A DNA stretch of 15,260 bases from CAG-390 sp045544735 (GTDB taxonomy: Bacteria > Bacillota > Clostridia > Oscillospirales > CAG-272), in contig JAZPZM010000076.1 of the NCBI GenBank assembly GCA_045544735.1, positions 1 to 15,260 on the forward strand, in the 5' to 3' direction. Position numbers and translations under genes: made by a program. The notes under the pieces were generated by a model. The model did not search any database. It was not told the DNA's origin and saw nothing but the letters and a program-made list of their open reading frames with translations. Shown here in pieces: positions 12,571 through 15,260 of this stretch. Positions within the stretch are counted from its first letter, which is position 1. Each line of letters opens with the position of its first letter.

Positions 12571-14434
12571 GAAAAACGAAAACCGCGCTCCGAAGCAATC
12601 CTTTGCTATGATAAACCGCAACTATTGGCGGATGTTCTTTAAGGTGGTTCGCCTTTCCCCGACGTTTGCGATTGGCGGATTTTTGGTCGAGGGCGTGCTG
12701 TGGGGCATCAACCGCGTGGTCGATATGTACTTTACGCTCCACCTTTTCAACGCTATTGACGAGGGCAAGCCGCTTTCGGAGCTTCTGCGTATAATTCTCT
12801 ACGTTGCGATATGGCAGATATGCTTCCAGTTAGTAGATAAGATTTATTTTCAGATCATGCGCCCGATATTGCATTACCGTCTGAATTATAACATCCACAA
12901 GGAGCTTTTTGAAAAGGCGAGAACGCTTGATATCTCATGCTACGATGACCCCGAATTCTATAACGATTTCGTCTGGTCGATGGAGGAGTCGAGCGAGCGT
13001 GCGATAAGAGTTATCGAGAACATAAACAAGATGGCTCGCGCCGCCGTTGCATTCTTTGCCGCTATCGCGGCGCTTGCCACGGCGGACACGGATGCCGTAG
13101 TCATCGTGGTGCTTTGCGCTATGGGTGTGATAAGCTGTATAGTAAATCACGTCGGAAACAAGGTAAACTATATGGCACGCAAGGAGCAAACGCCGCTTTA
13201 CCGCAAGCAAAGCTATATCAACCGCGCGTATCATCTGCCCGATTATGCAAAGGAGATAAGGCTTAGCCGTGCGGACGAGCTGCTTGTGCGCGAGGCTGAT
13301 GAAAACAACGACGAGCTTGTGCGCGTGGGACAGAAGTACGGCAAGAAATACTTTTTGCTCTACGGACTTTTCAATAGCGTGCTTATGGAGGCGACCTCTC
13401 TCGGAATAACCTTTTATATGTTCATCTGCTTGCTTCGCGGCTCGATACAGCTTGGCACGTTTGCCGCGAGCGTCGGCATAGTATGGCAGGTCAGATACAG
13501 CATTTCCGAGTTCGTTGAGCGCCTTGCCAAGTTCCCCGAGCACAGCCTTTTCCTTGAAAAATACTACGGCTTCTTACGCTACGAGCCGAAGGTCGTTTCG
13601 GGCGAGCGCGAGGTCGGCTCACTTCGCTCGCTGGAGCTTAAAAACGTCAGCTTCAGCTATGATTTTTCGTCAAATCCGAAATATCGCTGGCATAAGGCGG
13701 ATCACGTTGCACGCACCGTGGAAGGCGGCAAGGACGCGCTCACGAGCGTGAGCCTGAAGATAGAAAAGGGCGAGAAGATCGCCATCGTCGGCTACAACGG
13801 CGCGGGCAAGACAACGCTGATAAAGCTCCTGATGCGCCTTTACGACCCTACGGACGGAGAGGTCGTGTACAACGGCAGACCGCTCCCCGAATACCGCCTT
13901 GACGAGTACAGAGATAAGATAGGCTGCGTATTTCAGGATTTCAAGCTCTTTGACGCAAGCATTGCCGAAAACGTTATGGGCGGCGATTACGACGCCGAGC
14001 GCGACGGCGAGCGCGTAAAAGAGGCGCTTTGCGCGGCGGGATTTTCCGACAAGCTCGCAACGCTTTCCGCGGGTATAGACACGCACCTCGGCTGTGAGTT
14101 CAGCGAGGGCGGCATCAATCTCTCGGGCGGAGAGGGACAAAAGGTAGCGATAGCAAGAGTGTTCGCACGCCCCTACGAGCTTTGGATAATGGACGAGCCG
14201 TCAAGTGCGCTCGATCCCGTCGCCGAGTACGAGCTTAATCAGTCCATCCTTGAGCACGCGAAGGATAAAACGGTCATATTCATCTCGCACCGACTCTCCA
14301 CCACCCGAATGGCAGACAGAATTTATATGTTCGATTCGGGACGGCTCATTGAGGCGGGCTCGCACGAGGAACTTATGCAGACGGACGGCAAGTACGCCGA
14401 GATGTTCAATCTCCAAGCCGAGAAATACAAATAA
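12563..14434 (+). CDS. ABC exporter half-transporter, permease-ATPase fusion (second subunit)
   Basis: A 623-residue partner of the upstream half-transporter. The start at 12563 overlaps the previous gene by eight bases (stop TAA 12568-12570) and has AAGGAGGG-type purines just upstream; an in-frame ATG 35 codons earlier lies in the other gene and would add a basic, unlikely extension. Membrane segments are near 35-60, 76-95, 160-172, 178-195, 270-292 and 298-315. The ATPase has Walker A GYNGAGKTT (410-418), Q-loop in VFQDF (457-461), signature LSGGE (520-524), Walker B LWIMDE with E545, and H576. There is an extra stretch of about 20 residues (370-390, SNPKYRWHKADHVARTVEGG) before the A-loop strand compared with the partner. 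Its stop is one base from the converging symporter. Confidence 0.95.
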   Translation: MSKKNENRAPKQSFAMINRNYWRMFFKVVRLSPTFAIGGFLVEGVLWGINRVVDMYFTLHLFNAIDEGKPLSELLRIILYVAIWQICFQLVDKIYFQIMRPILHYRLNYNIHKELFEKARTLDISCYDDPEFYNDFVWSMEESSERAIRVIENINKMARAAVAFFAAIAALATADTDAVVIVVLCAMGVISCIVNHVGNKVNYMARKEQTPLYRKQSYINRAYHLPDYAKEIRLSRADELLVREADENNDELVRVGQKYGKKYFLLYGLFNSVLMEATSLGITFYMFICLLRGSIQLGTFAASVGIVWQVRYSISEFVERLAKFPEHSLFLEKYYGFLRYEPKVVSGEREVGSLRSLELKNVSFSYDFSSNPKYRWHKADHVARTVEGGKDALTSVSLKIEKGEKIAIVGYNGAGKTTLIKLLMRLYDPTDGEVVYNGRPLPEYRLDEYRDKIGCVFQDFKLFDASIAENVMGGDYDAERDGERVKEALCAAGFSDKLATLSAGIDTHLGCEFSEGGINLSGGEGQKVAIARVFARPYELWIMDEPSSALDPVAEYELNQSILEHAKDKTVIFISHRLSTTRMADRIYMFDSGRLIEAGSHEELMQTDGKYAEMFNLQAEKYK

Positions 14435-14435
14435 G

Positions 14436-15260
14436 CTATCCGAAATACTCCCGCGTCCTTTGCTTTATTTCCTCCAAAGCCAAAAGGACGGCGGGGAGAT
14501 TTATCAGCGTCATAACGCCTATGGCAAGGTCGGCAAGCCCCCACGTGAACGCGGGCGGCGCGACGGCACCGAGGTAGGCGCAAAGCGCGAACAAAAGAAT
14601 AAAGAGCCGCCGAGCCGCCGATTGCGCCCTCGGCGGTAGCTTTTTAGTAAGGTAGGAAAGCGCTTCAAGCGCGTAGAAGCTTTGGCATATAACTGCCGCA
14701 AGCCCGAAAAGCACCACCGCCGCGCACATGGCGTAGTCAGCCCACGCGCCAAGCACGGCGGAGTAGGCGGACAGCGTCATCATCACCGAGTTCTCGCCCC
14801 ATACGGAGCATTCGCCGTAGCTTATAAGTATCACCGCCGCCGTCATTCCGCAAAGGATCACGGTGTCGACGAGCACTTCGACAATGCCCATAAAGCCGCG
14901 CTCAACCGATGGCGCGTCGCTTACCGCGTGCGCCATCGGTGAAGTACCCGCCCCCGCCTCGTTGGTGATAAGTCCGCGCATCACGCCGTGGCGCACGGCA
15001 CGCGAGGCAAGAAAGCCTCCCACGCCGCCGCCCGCCGCCGAGAGATCGAACGCCTCGCTCATCACGAGCTTAAAAACGGCGGGGAGCGCATCGGCACGGA
15101 GAATGAGAACAGCGGCTGACATAATGAAAAATCCTACGCTCATCACGGGAACGAGCGCCCCCGTGACTGGCGATATGCGCTTTATGCCACCAAGCGCGGT
15201 GACGGCGGCGAGGAGGGCAAGCACGATGCCGCTAATGCGGCGGTCGATGCTCATAACGCC
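14436..15260 (-). CDS. Sodium:alanine/glycine symporter (AGCS family), C-terminal part, cut by the window edge
   Basis: The 274 C-terminal residues of an amino-acid:cation symporter; the reading frame is open to the right edge, so start and N-terminal helices lie outside. Family marks are GGIKRISPVTGALVPVMSV (22-40), RGLITNEAGAGTSPMAHAVS (93-112), matching the AGCS NEAGxGxxPxAHA signature, and ERGFMGIVEVLVDTVILCGMTA (118-139), numbered from the internal Met at 15254. About six hydrophobic helices are visible, ending in a basic cytoplasmic tail (EEIKQRTREYFG). Function: sodium- or proton-driven uptake of alanine or glycine across the plasma membrane. It converges on the ABC operon, with a single base between stop codons. 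Confidence 0.92.
   Translation of the reverse strand, partial: GVMSIDRRISGIVLALLAAVTALGGIKRISPVTGALVPVMSVGFFIMSAAVLILRADALPAVFKLVMSEAFDLSAAGGGVGGFLASRAVRHGVMRGLITNEAGAGTSPMAHAVSDAPSVERGFMGIVEVLVDTVILCGMTAAVILISYGECSVWGENSVMMTLSAYSAVLGAWADYAMCAAVVLFGLAAVICQSFYALEALSYLTKKLPPRAQSAARRLFILLFALCAYLGAVAPPAFTWGLADLAIGVMTLINLPAVLLALEEIKQRTREYFG

Noticed and set aside
12050..14220. Recent duplication or gene conversion between the two ABC genes, from short identical tracts around the Q-loop and Walker B
   Set aside because: Identity is limited to motif regions and can be explained by protein constraint plus codon bias; the rest differs widely.

Overview
The window looks like chromosomal DNA from a low-oxygen Gram-positive Firmicute of the class Clostridia, probably a gut-type Oscillospiraceae or Eubacteriales relative. 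This rests on a SigH-like sigma factor, a DUF4364 protein, a clostridial-type paired zinc-ribbon protein, AGGAGG-type ribosome binding sites, and AT-rich TTGACA/TATAAT promoters between coding DNA of roughly balanced base composition. No rRNA, credible tRNA, CRISPR array, phage or insertion sequence is visible. The taxonomic placement is inference.

Layout. Positions 92-1761 (minus) hold a Dabb-domain protein, thymidylate synthase (thyA) and dihydrofolate reductase (folA), a compact dTMP/folate operon. Divergent to it, 1905-6109 (plus) holds an aminotransferase, trpS, rimO and pgsA with gaps of 9-13 bases. The two operons fire from head-to-head promoters whose -35 boxes form a perfect dyad. 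Positions 6107-6434 hold the most striking structure: about ten short hairpins of different sequence but the same design, arranged on both sides of a bidirectional terminator. Each half is oriented with the gene it follows. Positions 6383-8618 (minus) hold homoserine dehydrogenase (hom) and, overlapping its end, a GT4 glycosyltransferase. Divergent from hom is a DUF4364 gene with its own terminator (8747-9325).

The right part holds a SigH-like sigma factor (9492-10094), a folded leader with tRNA-like features, and a zinc-ribbon gene (10202-10543) that ends in a strong terminator. Next is a two-gene ABC exporter operon (10741-14434) with a perfect dyad just upstream of its promoter. Last is the C-terminal part of a sodium:alanine/glycine symporter entering from the right edge on the minus strand; its stop codon is one base from the end of the exporter operon.

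Most genes are housekeeping. The novelty is in the non-coding DNA: the hairpin array between pgsA and the glycosyltransferase, and the tRNA-like leader of the zinc-ribbon gene.
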